From the NCBI GenBank assembly GCA_963932465.1, contig OZ010796.1, forward strand, positions 80,113,292-80,177,291: a stretch of DNA of 64,000 bases, written 5' to 3'. Source of the stretch: Maratus speciosus (taxonomy: Eukaryota; Arthropoda; Arachnida; Araneae; Salticidae). Position numbers and translations under genes: made by a program. Shown here one piece after another: positions 35,768 through 47,104 of this stretch. The stretch's first letter is position 1. Every line of letters begins with the position of its first letter. The notes under the pieces were generated by a model, which was given only the letters and a program-made list of their open reading frames with translations, was not told the origin of the DNA and did not search any database.

Positions 35768-36548
35768 GGCAACCCTTTTGAAACAAGATGGCGAATGAAG
35801 CTGGCCAACAAACTCGGTCGAAACATTAGTATGTACAATGTACGGACCAAGTTACATTCAAATCGGTTCATAAATACGCCGGTTATCGCATGACAAAAAT
35901 CAGAGCGTTTCAAAATGTCAGCCACGCTAGAAATTCAAAATGCTATAACTCAGCCATTTTTTAAGATATAGACGAAACAAAAACTGCTTCCGAATCTTTT
36001 TATCGAGGTCAAACACATAAGAAAAAAGTATTTTTTCAATTTTCAATTTTTTGGTACCACATTTCAAATTTAAATTTTTCTTAAAATTTTAAATGGCCGC
36101 CATTTTTAAACAAAATGGCGGATGAAGCAGGGCAACGAACTCAATCGAGACATTGGTATGTACTATGTATAAACGAAGTTACATCCAAATCGGTTCATAA
36201 ATACGCCTTTTATCGCGTGACAAAATTCAGGACGTTTCAAAATGTCAGCTTCGCTAGAAATTCAAAATGCTATAACTCAGTCATTTTTTAAGATATAGAG
36301 GAAACAAAAACTGCTACGGAGTCTTTGTATAAAGGTCAAATACATAAGAAAAAAATATTTTTCCATTTTCAATTTTTTGGTACCACATTTAAAATTTTAA
36401 ATTTTTTTAAAAATTTTAAATGGCCGCCATTTTGAAACAAAATGGCGGATGAAGCTGGCCAACGAACTCGGTCGAGACATTGGTATGTACTATGTACACA
36501 CCGAATTACATCCAAATCGGTTCATAAATACGAGAGTTACAGTGTGAC

Positions 36549-36550
<2 letters not shown>
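35768..36550 (+). repeat. ~325-bp tandem array, second block
   Basis: Units start at about 35776, 36100 and 36425 with gaaacaa(g/a)atggcg. They carry acattcaaatcggttcataa, aatacg, cgctagaaattcaaaatgct and tttttggtaccacattt. The last unit ends in gttacagtgtgacag and then a TA microsatellite, which is where the retroelement has inserted. Confidence 0.88.
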
Positions 36551-36582
<32 letters not shown>

Positions 36583-36589
36583 ATATATA

Positions 36590-37459
36590 ACCAATAATTA
36601 AACATAACCTACCACCATCAAAAACCGTAATATTATGAATTAAAGCTGTAAGTATATATAAAAAAGATTAAATTATTTATAAGAATTATTATGGAAGAAA
36701 AATAAGAAAGTGGACACCGACAAATAATGGAAATGCTTATATATTGAATTACGTTTTCAAGGGCACAGAATTCAATGATATAAGCAAAATGGTTGTTTTC
36801 TGTGGGAAAAATAAGCTAAAGCTAAAAGTTATTTTCCCCTGTGCCCTAACAACCATTAAAATCAAGTGAATTGATTAAAAATGAAAACAGAATAGAAACA
36901 AATAATATGAAATGGAAAAAACAATAAAACCTATTTAAATATTTATAGGATATAAAATGAAATAATAAACACCATACCGATTGATATTTTAGAATAAATC
37001 CACGCTCACATGGCATCCATATCGTAAAGATTAAGGTTAATAAAACAGTTAAGAAATCACAGTAATTGATACCATAGGATGCAGTTAATACATATTGAAA
37101 TAAATGTTAAATAACTTTTAATATAATATAAAATAATATAAATAGAAAGTAATTACATAATTAAAATGCACTATTAAATTAATTAAAAACCGTTAAACAA
37201 TATCGTCAAAATTTAGCTAAAAATTCCCCCTGGTGTAGTAAATTATAACTGAAATGTAGCTGGAAGAAGTAAATCTAGAACTTATCGAAACAAAAAACAC
37301 AAATTGTGGTGCTGCCATCTAGTATTACATTTATGATTTAATTGTCAAAAGACTTGCTTCAGTTGTAAGCAATTGAATGTAACAATTGTTTTATTAACAG
37401 CAAAACCAAAAATATCCTTATATAGAGATAATTATAAACTGAATATAAACCACACAATG

Positions 37460-37495
<36 letters not shown>

Positions 37496-38421
37496 ATTGT
37501 TAATAAAATTTAAAAAGCATACAAAATATTCTATTAGCAAATTTATTTAAACTACACTAAGAATTTAAATAATTCTAGAACATCGATAAAATATAGCATA
37601 TAGCTATATGCTATAAAAACAGAATAAATTCATTAATAATTAATATAAATAATTATTAAAAATATAAAAATCTTTAATAAAAACTATTATATATAAGATA
37701 ATTATAAAATGAACAGGAAATAAAAAACATATGGTAGTATAAAGAAGGTGAACTGATACTTAAATTCCAATTACCTAAAAAGCACAAATATAGTGTGTGG
37801 ATTATTTTATACATCCATAAAAATCCTAAAAGTATGAATGTGGGACATTCAAAAACAATATACCGATAATAAATTATATAACACTAGGTGAAAATAAATA
37901 AATATTAAAATATTAATAAGAATAGAGGAATAATAATAAATATAATTACCCAATTTTAATCCATACAGTATAACTTTATTTATATTAAATATACTTATAT
38001 GTATATTAATCACTATAAAAATGGCATACTATTAGTAATTAATATGATATTGTCCTTATTAAATTAAAATTTATAACAAATGATTGTAAATAAGATTAAA
38101 CAATAATAAAGCTATATAATTAATGAAATTCACCAATTACATGTAAAATATCAAATCAACATCCTTATAAAATACGTATTAAAAATATAGTAATAATACA
38201 AAAAACCCATTTTTTTATATATAAATTAACCATTGCGTATTATCCAGACAACACCACCCTCCTCCGTACTCTAACATCTACCCACCCATCCAACCTATAA
38301 TAATTTTTTTATGTTATTTTACAATTTTTATTTTTTATAGAGATTTTTTTATTTTATAATTTTTTTGTAATTTTGTTTACGCATGTGTTAATATGTTTTA
38401 AAAGATCATGTAAGAAAAATA
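36590..38421 (-). other. Long AT-rich 3' region of the retroelement
   Basis: This 1.8-kb tract between the reverse transcriptase stop and the TA microsatellite has no ORF of note. It holds an A30 run near 37464-37493 and very little G or C. It may be a long 3' untranslated region or decayed second coding region. I searched by eye for a hammerhead ribozyme core and did not find a convincing one. Confidence 0.5.
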
Positions 38422-39540
38422 CTAATTGTATATTAATGAATATATGAATTTTTTTGGAAAACCATGATTTAATGCATCATAAATTAGTTTTTTAATATTA
38501 TTGTTAATTAGAGGAGAAGAACATAAACATTTTATTCTATATAAATGATTAAGTATTATATTTCGAAATACAGAATGATGTAGACAAGATTTAAAATTTG
38601 TAAATGTATTAACTTTGAATTTAAATTCTTTACGTTTGTCATATAAATCTGTGATTGTTTTGTTGTCTTTTATTGTAATTTTAAGATCTAAGAAGTTAAT
38701 TGTATTGTTAGATAAAAGGTTTTCCGTTAATTCCAAATTAGTGGGATAATCTACTGGAAATGGAGTAATTGCAGAATGATCAGTATCAATTAAAATTATG
38801 TCATCAACATAACGATATAAATGTAGATTATTATTAGTAAAATTACGTTCATAATGATATAAGTATAAGTCTGAGAGTAAACTGGATGTACAACCGCCTT
38901 GTGGTATACCGACATGCTGTAAATATAAAGTGTTATCTTGCAAGATATAATTATTATAGATAATGAAGTTAGTTAAAGATTTAAAATATGCAATATCAAT
39001 ACTAGATGGTAATTCCAGTTTTTTATAATACTGTTTAAATAATGCATTTATAATTTTATGTAAATCAAATAGGTCTATGTTATTAAAAAGATCTTTGAAG
39101 TCATATGTTGTTATATTATATACACAATGAAGATTTTTTAAAATATTGACAAGTTGATAGCTATTTTTTATACAATGTGTATTATCATTGTTTGTAGTAA
39201 GTACATATAATTGATTAAGAATTTTTAAGAGAAGTTTATTGGCTTTATTATTATATGTATTGCAACCAATAGTTACAGTCCTAAATTTAATTGGAGTTTT
39301 ATGAAATTTGGGAATAAGAACTAAATATGGATAATTAAAGTTAGTAGATAAAATATTTAATAGTTTATAATAACTACGAATTTTACGATTATTTACAATT
39401 ACATTTTCATTAGTTTTTTTAAATGACTTATTAGAAGAAATACAATTTGTAAGAAGTTGGTGATAATAAGATTTACAAATAATAGCATAATTATTAGGAG
39501 ATTTGTCTACATATGTAATAACGTAGTTTTTTTGTAATTT
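36590..39540 (-). mobile_element. 5'-truncated Penelope-like retroelement in a TA microsatellite
   Basis: Both ends carry the same 19-base direct repeat, atatatatattgatatata (36571-36589 and 39541-39559). The tg interruption in an otherwise pure TA tract makes this a convincing target duplication. The element is on the minus strand: reverse-transcriptase coding sequence occupies 39540-38422, and about 1.8 kb of extremely AT-rich non-coding sequence follows to 36590. The 5' side begins mid-domain, so the copy is truncated. No GIY-YIG endonuclease was seen downstream, and any N-terminal one would have been lost with the truncation. Confidence 0.75.
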
Positions 39541-39612
39541 ATATATATATTGATATATATATATATATATATAAATTTTGAAAGGAGGGTGGTTTCGGGG
39601 TCTGGGGGTCAT
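38422..39612 (-). CDS. Penelope-like reverse transcriptase (5'-truncated ORF)
   Basis: The 396-codon ORF carries the core of a Penelope-like reverse transcriptase. LVLIPKFHKTPIKFRTV (residues 97-113) matches the family's PKIHK..RPI block. Motif A is TTYDFKDLF with aspartate 171, followed by HVGIPQGGCTSSLLSDLYL (233-251) and the catalytic RYVDD (267-271, aspartates 270 and 271). INFLDLKI (305-312) and a C-terminal thumb-like LNHGFPKKFI (381-390) complete it. The first 24 residues, including an IYIYIY run, are translated from host repeat and microsatellite and are not part of the enzyme; real coding starts at 39540. Codon use is extreme (N, I, Y, L, K), in keeping with local AT richness. The reading frame has no stop over 1.1 kb, so the copy may be recent. 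It would copy RNA into DNA at a nicked target, but lacks its N-terminus and any visible endonuclease. Confidence 0.85.
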   Translation of the reverse strand: MTPRPRNHPPFKIYIYIYIYQYIYKLQKNYVITYVDKSPNNYAIICKSYYHQLLTNCISSNKSFKKTNENVIVNNRKIRSYYKLLNILSTNFNYPYLVLIPKFHKTPIKFRTVTIGCNTYNNKANKLLLKILNQLYVLTTNNDNTHCIKNSYQLVNILKNLHCVYNITTYDFKDLFNNIDLFDLHKIINALFKQYYKKLELPSSIDIAYFKSLTNFIIYNNYILQDNTLYLQHVGIPQGGCTSSLLSDLYLYHYERNFTNNNLHLYRYVDDIILIDTDHSAITPFPVDYPTNLELTENLLSNNTINFLDLKITIKDNKTITDLYDKRKEFKFKVNTFTNFKSCLHHSVFRNIILNHLYRIKCLCSSPLINNNIKKLIYDALNHGFPKKFIYSLIYN

Positions 39613-39659
39613 GATCGATGAAAATATACCAAAATTTTTTGAAATCGCTACCTAAAAGT

Positions 39660-40006
39660 TTATCAAGTGAAAGAAAAATGTAAAAAAAAAAAAAAAAAAA
39701 AATCACTCAATATTCCTTTTAGCAAGTAATCTTCAAAAGTAACGTATTTATTCAAAAATGTTTCATGTAAGATTATTCTAATTTTTCCCCCGCTCAAAAA
39801 TGTAAAATGTTTTGATGTATACACAAACTCATTTTTGCATCTAAATTCATGAAAATCTCATGCATTTAAATGGAAAATAATGGTACATTTACATGGAAAG
39901 CAATGGTTCATTTACATGGAAAATAATACTGCACTGACATGAAATATTTTAAGAATCGAGTAACGTTTTTCATTTTACCATAAATGAAAATATCCTGAAT
40001 CATAAT
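39660..40006 (+). repeat. Displaced B half of the 588-bp repeat
   Basis: From tatcaagtgaaagaaaaatg to taccataaatgaaa this matches 30588-30936 almost base for base, including an A20 run, cccccgctcaaaaatgtaaa and acatggaaagcaatggt. It continues the tandem repeat broken at 31165. Confidence 0.9.
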
Positions 40007-40402
40007 TGACTACTCCTTGATGACAATCTTTCCATGACTGTCACGTAAACATAATCTGCTTAAAACGCTAAATTTCGTAACATTCTTTGGAAGATCATTT
40101 GCTTTTATAGAAAAGTAGAAAACGCTACTTGACTTCTTGGTATCGCAATATGAAGAGCTGCAAAATTCACGAATTTATAAATGAAAATATATTTGTGAAT
40201 GCGTTTAAAAGTAGCGAGATTAGATTTGAGATTGGATATGCATGCCATATGGGATATGCTTGATTCATATGTCAGTATTTCATAATTTTCTACCACACAT
40301 CATTTGTTTTACGCATGAATACTTAGTTTTTATACGGTTAATTTAAGTGTCATTTTATGTTTTGTTATTTGTCTCTATGTATTAATTCATATATTTTAAA
40401 TA

Positions 40403-42119
40403 ACGTAAAGCGAGGAGAGTTCGCGCGGTAGGAGAGATTGCGCACAAAGAGATTCGACGGGAAGGAGTAGAGTGCGCGCGCAGCGACTCCAGGTATGTTG
40501 TACAGGAGCATTAGTGCAGTGTCTACATGAATGTGCATATTGATTGTTCCAAGCGTCTTGGATAAAGCAGTGCTATTTTGTTTTGTTTTTCCAAAGTAAG
40601 TGCTTGAATTTTCATAACTGTTTGTCAGAATTTTTATAGAACGTCAGTAATACAAAATATTTTGATTTTAAACGATTTCTTATAAACTACTAACCTGGAC
40701 TAAGTATGCGAACACCAACAATTCATTTTAGAAGTGGCCATATTTAAATGAAAGGCCGCGCAATCTCTCCTACCAAAATAGGAGAGTTTGCGCATCTGCT
40801 ACTTAGGAGAGATGGCGCATTTCCCCATAAGTTTAAGTGCTAAGAGAGATTACGCAGCTTATTGATAAATTTGTATGAATTGCAAATTACGTGTAAAACA
40901 TATGAATGAAACAATTTTGAAATAATTTCGGAAAAACACATAATTATCAAAACTAAATTTGGCAACAAATTAATTTGTAAAAAAATACTTTTGCAGATAA
41001 AAATTTTATTAATAAATTAATAATACAGTTGTTATTAAATAAATTTTATGCAATTACTTTTATTAATAAATTAATAACATATTTGTTAATAATTTAATTA
41101 AATATTTATATATTTTTTTTAAATTTATGAACAATTAATTTGCTAATAAATTAATTTTGTTAACTAAAATAAATTTTCTAATACAATGTTTTGGAAAAGC
41201 TTTCACCCATTCCAAGTAGTTTAATGCCATCGAAATCAAAAGGAAACAGAGTGCAACTAATGTTACTGATCCACAAAATATACAAGAAAAAAGTCTTAAG
41301 AAAGATGCCGCTACAATAAATAAAAAAAACAGCTGAAGATAAGGTGCTTCCACAAAAAGTGGGATAAAAAAAACTCAAGGGAAAAAACCGAAGGTCAGTG
41401 AGAATGAGTGTACTGAATGTCTGGAACTGTACCAGGAGACAACTTCGACAACTGACCGGATTCAATGTATTGCTTGTTGCAGGCGATTGCACGAAAGATG
41501 CACGATTTACAACAATAAATGCATCGATTGTGGACGACGACAACTTCGATTAGCAAACAAAATACAATGAAACTGTGGAAATGGAAATGAAGTAATTTTC
41601 AAGTTAAACATGTTATCAACTAGATTAATGTTATTTTGTTAATCTTAGTAGGACTTGCTTTTTCTGATATTTTAATTTTCTTAAATTAAATTTTTTTAAC
41701 TATTGTTAAAATTCTTTGTTTTATTTATTATTTAAACATTTGGTTGAAATATTCATTCCTAATAATACAATAATATTTATTCACAAAAATCTTTCAACAA
41801 TGTCGATTAAGTGTAATTATTATTGTTAACAATTTAATTGTAGTTATTATTAATAATAATCTCTTCTACCTATGTGCGCAATCTCTCCTACCCATATGCG
41901 CATTATCTCCTACCCCGTAAGGAGAGATTGCGCAAAATAGTTTTCTTGTTTTTATTACTCCTGTTCTATTAAATTACAGTATAACAACAAAATAACAATG
42001 GAAATGGATAAAAAACAAATGAAGTCAAAATTACTCATGCATAATTTAGCAAAATATTAATATTTACATTTTTTATTATTATTCTTTTGAAATGTGCGTA
42101 GACTCTCCTTGCTTTACGT
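40403..42119 (+). mobile_element. pogo-type transposon, internally deleted
   Basis: The left end acgtaaagcgaggagag and the complemented right end acgtaaagcaaggagag are inverted repeats, each flanked by TA (40401-40402, 42120-42121). The motif gcgcaatctctccta or its complement is repeated near both ends (about 40430, 40757, 40785, 40805, 41878, 41898, 41925), as expected for transposase-binding subterminal repeats. The remaining coding part (41185-41570) is a transposase C-terminus. The catalytic domain is gone. Confidence 0.82.
41185..41570 (+). pseudogene. pogo-type transposase C-terminus with zinc-finger-like end
   Basis: On the plus strand, a damaged stretch (FNAIEIKRKQSATNVTDP, with stops before the last part) leads into ECTECLELYQ, then IQCIACCRRLHERC and NKCIDCG, ending at TGA 41568. 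The C-x2-C ... C-x2-C ... H-x2-C ... C-x2-C spacing resembles the PHD-like finger found at the C-terminus of many arthropod pogo/jerky-like transposases. Stops before the finger make it a pseudogene. The 121-residue minus-strand ORF over it is a shadow. Confidence 0.65.
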
Positions 42120-42121
42120 TA

Positions 42122-42782
42122 CACCTATAAAAATGTTTTTAAAAATTACTATAGGTTTGTAACTATTTTCTGTATAATTATTGTCGGTTCTATTTTCAAA
42201 TTAAATAATAAAAAAAAGAATGTTATAATAGTTCTAATAATAATTTGTCATACCTTTAATCAATTTTATTCTTTAATACGTTCATGATAAAAAAAAATGT
42301 GCTTACATATATATATGAAAAAAAAAATTCGATATAAATAACCCATTGTTTATAAAAGAAAAAATAATAAATTTTACATGGAAAGGAAAGTGTAAAAAGA
42401 AGTACATAATTCATAAAAATTAGGTCGTTTTAAAAGAATAGGTAAATAGGAAAATCCCACACAAGTTTTAATCTTTAATACTTATAAAACTGTTTCAGTT
42501 ACATTATTTTATCTATTTTTATTTTCAGTTCTTGTTTCCAATAAAATGTGTAAAGTTCAAAGAAAAAAGGTTTTGTTTGTCTCATGTAAAATACATGTCA
42601 ACCATTAATTAACTGAAGGTTACATTTTATTTCGCATATATTTCTTTGCTAAACTGAAGAGTGACAATGTTCCTCTTCGCACCACTGACGTCAGAGGGGC
42701 GGGTTCCTATCAACCAATACACGGAGACCCGCGGATGGACCTACCTCCTTATTCTACATACATTGGCTAAAACTACGCTACA
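42122..42782. other. Unassigned spacer
   Basis: AT-rich sequence with a GC-richer patch near 42685-42745 (gcaccactgacgtcagaggg). No gene or repeat was recognised. Confidence 0.5.
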
Positions 42783-45700
42783 GCAAATTGTAATAAAATC
42801 GGATTGTTTTTAAAGCTGCAACAAAGGCCCCAAGAAGGAGATTAATATTCAAAATTGGTGGTAGCTGAAGTCTGAGAAATTTTTTTGTTGTTCATATAGT
42901 AGCTAGAGGACCTAAGAAGTTGTTAGAAAAAAAGCTAGTGCATAGAATCATTTTTAAGGGCTCTATTACAAAGGACCCAAATGGGGGCCAACTGATAGAT
43001 AAAAGTAGTGCCCTAACATGATAATGTGTTAAATGGTCTTACTTAGCACTTTAGATCATCAATTAGTAAAAATTAAGCATAGGATATGAATTATTCGTAT
43101 GAATGAAATTTTGAAGAAATGTTCCAAAATTGTAGGGAAATGCTTAGAACAGGCCCCTAGGATCTCAAAAAATATGAGAGTGTTTGTCCAGGGAGAGGAA
43201 TCCAAAAATCAACTTTAAAATTTTGCATTGAGAATGCGAGAAAATTAGGAGATAAAAAATTTATGCCGCAGAAAAAGTTAAAGGGGCTTCGGATTGAGCC
43301 CTATGTGATTCATGGTGCCCCAGGATTTTAACTGGAATCTAAAAACAGAAGAATATCTAAATGGAAATAGGATTCCAAAATTGAAGATCGGATTAAGAGG
43401 GGGAAATTTAGTAACAATTTGTGGTTCAAAAACTTCAAGGGTCCCGGTACTGGTTCCCAAGGGGACAGGGAGTTAACTAACATGTAGTTAGGTACAAAGA
43501 TACTTTTTAGTAGTTTTTAAAATAATCGGCGGACGCTTGGAGTATGTTAAAGAAAATTGCATGCAATTTGGATAATTTTTTATAAGGCTGCAACCAAGGG
43601 CCAAAAGAAGTCGATTAGTATTCAAAATTGGTGGTAGCTGAAGTCTGAGAATTTTTTTGTTGTTCGTGTAGTAGCTGGAGGACCTAAGAAGTTACTTTTA
43701 AAAAACGCTAGTGAATCGGACCATTTTTTATGGAACTATAATAGGGGGATCAAAAGGCACCAACTGATAGTTAAAGGCAGGGCCCTAACATGAAACATAT
43801 AAAATGTCTTAGTACTTAACGCTTTAGATTTACTATTAGTCAAAATTAAGCATAGGGTGTGAATTATATTTTAGAATAATATTTTAAAGAAATGCACAAA
43901 ATATTGGGTAAATGTTCACAAAAGGGCCCTAGGGCCCCAATAAAAATATGACGGTGTTCGCCCAGGTAGAAGAGGCCAAGAATCAATTTTAAAATTATGC
44001 AATGAAAATGTGAGAAAATTAGGGTGTAAAAAATGCATAGCACACAAAAAGTTCAAGGGACCCTGTTGTTCCCTAGGGGGCTCCAGGGTTTTAACTGGAA
44101 TGTAGAAACGTGAGAAATAACTAAATGGAAAAAAGTTTTCCAAAAATGAAGATCGGATAAAGAGGAGGCAATTTATTAACCATTTATGGTGCAAAAACTT
44201 CAAGGGACCCGTTACCTTGCCCCAAGGGGTCAGGGACTTAATTGGCATGTAGTTGGGTATAAAGATATTTTTCAGTAGTTTTTAAAATAATCGCCCGACG
44301 CTAGATCTATGTTAAAGAAGATTGCATGCAATTCGGATCGTTTTAAAAAAAGCTGCACCAAGGTCCCCAAGAAGGCGATTAATGATCAAAATTGGTGGTA
44401 GCTGAAGACTGAGAAATTTTTCACCGTTCATGTAGTAGTTGGAGGTCCTATAAAGTTGTTAGATAAAAAAAGCTAATGAATCGGACCAATTTTAAGGTAG
44501 CTTTAATAGGGGGTTCAAAAGGGGCGAACTGATAGTTAAAAACAGGGGCCTAACATGAAAACATGTCACAATGTCCTAGTACTTAGCACTTTAGACCTTC
44601 AATTAGTCAAAATTAAGCATACGGTATGAATTATTCGTTAGAATAATATTTTAAAGAAATGCACAAAAGATTGGTTAAATGTTTAAAAAGGGCCCTAGGG
44701 ACCCAATAAAAATATGACGGTGTTGGTCCTGGAAGAAGAGGCCAAGGCTCAACTTTAAAATTCTGTACTGAGAAGGGGAGAAAATTAGCGGGTGAAAAAT
44801 GCTTAGCGCGAAAAAAATTCAAGGGGCCCTGGCCCGAGCCTTGTAGTTCCCTAAAGGGCCCGAGGGTCTTAAATGTGATGTAGAAACGTGAGAATAACTA
44901 AATGGAAAAAAGTTTCCAAAAATGAAGATCGGATTAAGAAGAGGCAATTTATTAACCATTTACAGTGCAAAAACTTCAAGGGACCCGTTACAGGGCCCAA
45001 GGGGCCAGGGACTTAATTGGCATGTAGTTGGGTATAAAGATATTTTTCGATAGTTTTTAAAATAATCGGCGAGCACTACAGCTATGTTAAAGAAAATTAC
45101 ATGCAATTCGGATCGTTTAAAAAAAAAAAGCTGCACGTAAGGCCCCAAGAAGAAGATTAATATTCAGATTTGGTGGTAGCTGAAATCTGAGAAATTTTTT
45201 CATCGTTTATGTAGTAGCTGGAGGTCCTAAGAAGTTGTGAGAAAAAAATAAGCTAGTGAATCGGACCATTTTTAAGGGAACTTTAATAGTGGGCCCAAAA
45301 AGTGCGAACTGATATTTAAAAACAGGGCCCTAACATGAAAACATGTTAAAATGTCTTAGTACTTAGCGCTTTAGATATTCAATTAGTCAAAATTAAGCAT
45401 AGGGTATGAATAATTCGTTAGAATAATATTTTAAAGAAATGCTCAAAAGATTTGGTAAATGTTTAAAAATTAGGGCCCTAGGGCCCCAATTAAAATATGA
45501 CGGTGTTGGTCCAAGAAGAAGAGGCCAAGATTCAACTTTAAATTTAAGCACTGGGAAGGTGATAAAATTAGAGGGTGAAAAATGCTTGGCGCGCAAAAAT
45601 TCAAGGAGCCCTGTAGTTCCCTACGGGGCCCCAGGATCTTAATTGGAATGTAGAAACGTGAGAATAATTAAATGGAAAAAAAGCTTTCCAAAAATGAAGA

Positions 45701-47104
45701 TCGGAATAAAAGGAGGCAATTTGTTAACAATTTATGGTGCAAAAACTTCAAGAGACCCGTTACCGGGCCCCAAGGGGTCAGGGACTTAATTGGCATGTAG
45801 CTTGGTATAAATATATTTTTCAGTAGTTTTTTAAATAATCGGTGGACGCTAGAGCTATGTTAAAGAAGACTGCATGCAATTCGAATCGTTTTAAAAAAGC
45901 TGCACCAAGCACCCCAAGAGGGCAATTAATATTCAAAATTGTTGGTAGCAATTGTCTGAGAAATTTTTTCAACGTTCATGTCAGCTGGAGATCCTTAGAA
46001 GTTGTTAGAAAAAAAAGCTAGTGAATCGGACCATTTTTAAGGGAGCTATAATAGGGGGCTCAAAAGGCACCATCTGATAGTTAAAAACAAGGCCCTAACA
46101 TGAAAACATATAAAATGTCTTACTACTTAACGCTTTAGATCTACCAATTACTCAAAATTAAGCATAGGGTATGAATTATATGTTAGACTAATATTTTAAA
46201 GAAATGCACAAAAGATTGGGTAAATGTTTAAATGGGGCTCTAGGGCCCCAATAATAATATGACGGTGTTGATCCAGGAAGAAGAGGCCAAGACTCAACTT
46301 TAAAATTATGCACTGAAAAAGTGGGAAAATTAGCGGGTGAAAAATGCGTGGCGCAAAAAAAAAAAATTCAAGGGACCCTGGACCGGGCCCCAGGTTCTTA
46401 ACTGGAAAGTAGAAACGTGAGAATAACTAAATGGAAAAAAGGTTTCCAAAAATGAAGATCGGAATAAGAGGAGGCAATTTATTAACCATTTATGGTGCAA
46501 AAACTTTAAGGGACCCGTTACAGGATCCCAAGGGGTCAGGGACTTAATTGGCATGTAGTTGGGTATAAAGATATTTTTCGGTAGTTTCTAAAATTTTGGC
46601 GGACGCTAGAGCTATGTTAAAGAAAATTGCATGCAATTCGGATCGTTTTAAAAAAAAAGCTGCACCAATGGCCCCAAGAAGGCGATTAATTTTCAAAATT
46701 GGTAGTAGCTGAAGTCTGAGAAATTTGTTTCACCGTTCATGTAGTAGCTGGAGGTCCTAAGAAGTTGTTAGATAAAAAAAGCTAGTGAATTGGACCATTT
46801 TTAAGGGAGCTATTATCGGGGGCCCAAAAGGGGCGAAGTGATAGTTAAAAACAGGGCCCTAACATGAAAACATGTTAAAATGTCTTAGTACTTAACGCTT
46901 TAGATCTTCAATTAGTCAAAATTAAGCATAGGGTGTGAATTATTCGTTAGAATAATATTTTAAAGAAATGCACAAAATATTGGGTAAAAATTTAAAAAAA
47001 GGGCCCTAGGGGCCCAATAAAAATATGAGGGTGTTGATTCAGGAAGAAGAGCCCAAGACTCAACTTTAAAATTATGCACTGAGAAGGTAGGAAAATTAAC
47101 GGGT
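42783..47104 (+). repeat. Satellite array of ~770-bp units (about 5.6 copies)
   Basis: The marker gctgca(a/c)c followed by aagg and ccaagaagg recurs near 42815, 43587, 44352, 45130, 45898 and 46661, giving a period of about 763-779 bases. Each unit carries ggtggtagctgaagtctgag, gtagtagctggaggtcctaa, caattagtcaaaattaagca, agggccctagggccccaat, aaaaacttcaagggacccgt and cttaattggcatgtagttgg. The array stops mid-unit at 47104. No ORF is conserved across units, so this is non-coding satellite. Confidence 0.95.

Larger units (their letters stand above)
31166..39651. mobile_element. 8.5-kb composite insertion splitting the 588-bp repeat
   Basis: The left flank ends ctaaaaagt (31157-31165) and the right flank begins ctaaaagt (39652-39659), a near-identical 8-9-base duplication. 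Deleting the segment restores A-B continuity. The ends (ccttccggccagtgccggg on the left, aaatcgctac on the right) do not form a clear TIR. Contents in order are a 325-bp array, a hAT-like segment inside that array, the rest of the array, and a Penelope-like retroelement in its TA-rich end. The primary element class is unknown. Confidence 0.7.

Noticed and set aside
41178..41543. 121-residue minus-strand ORF
   Set aside because: Shadow of the plus-strand pogo transposase zinc-finger end.
43278..46554. Several 60-110-residue ORFs
   Set aside because: They fall in the ~770-bp satellite and are not conserved from unit to unit.
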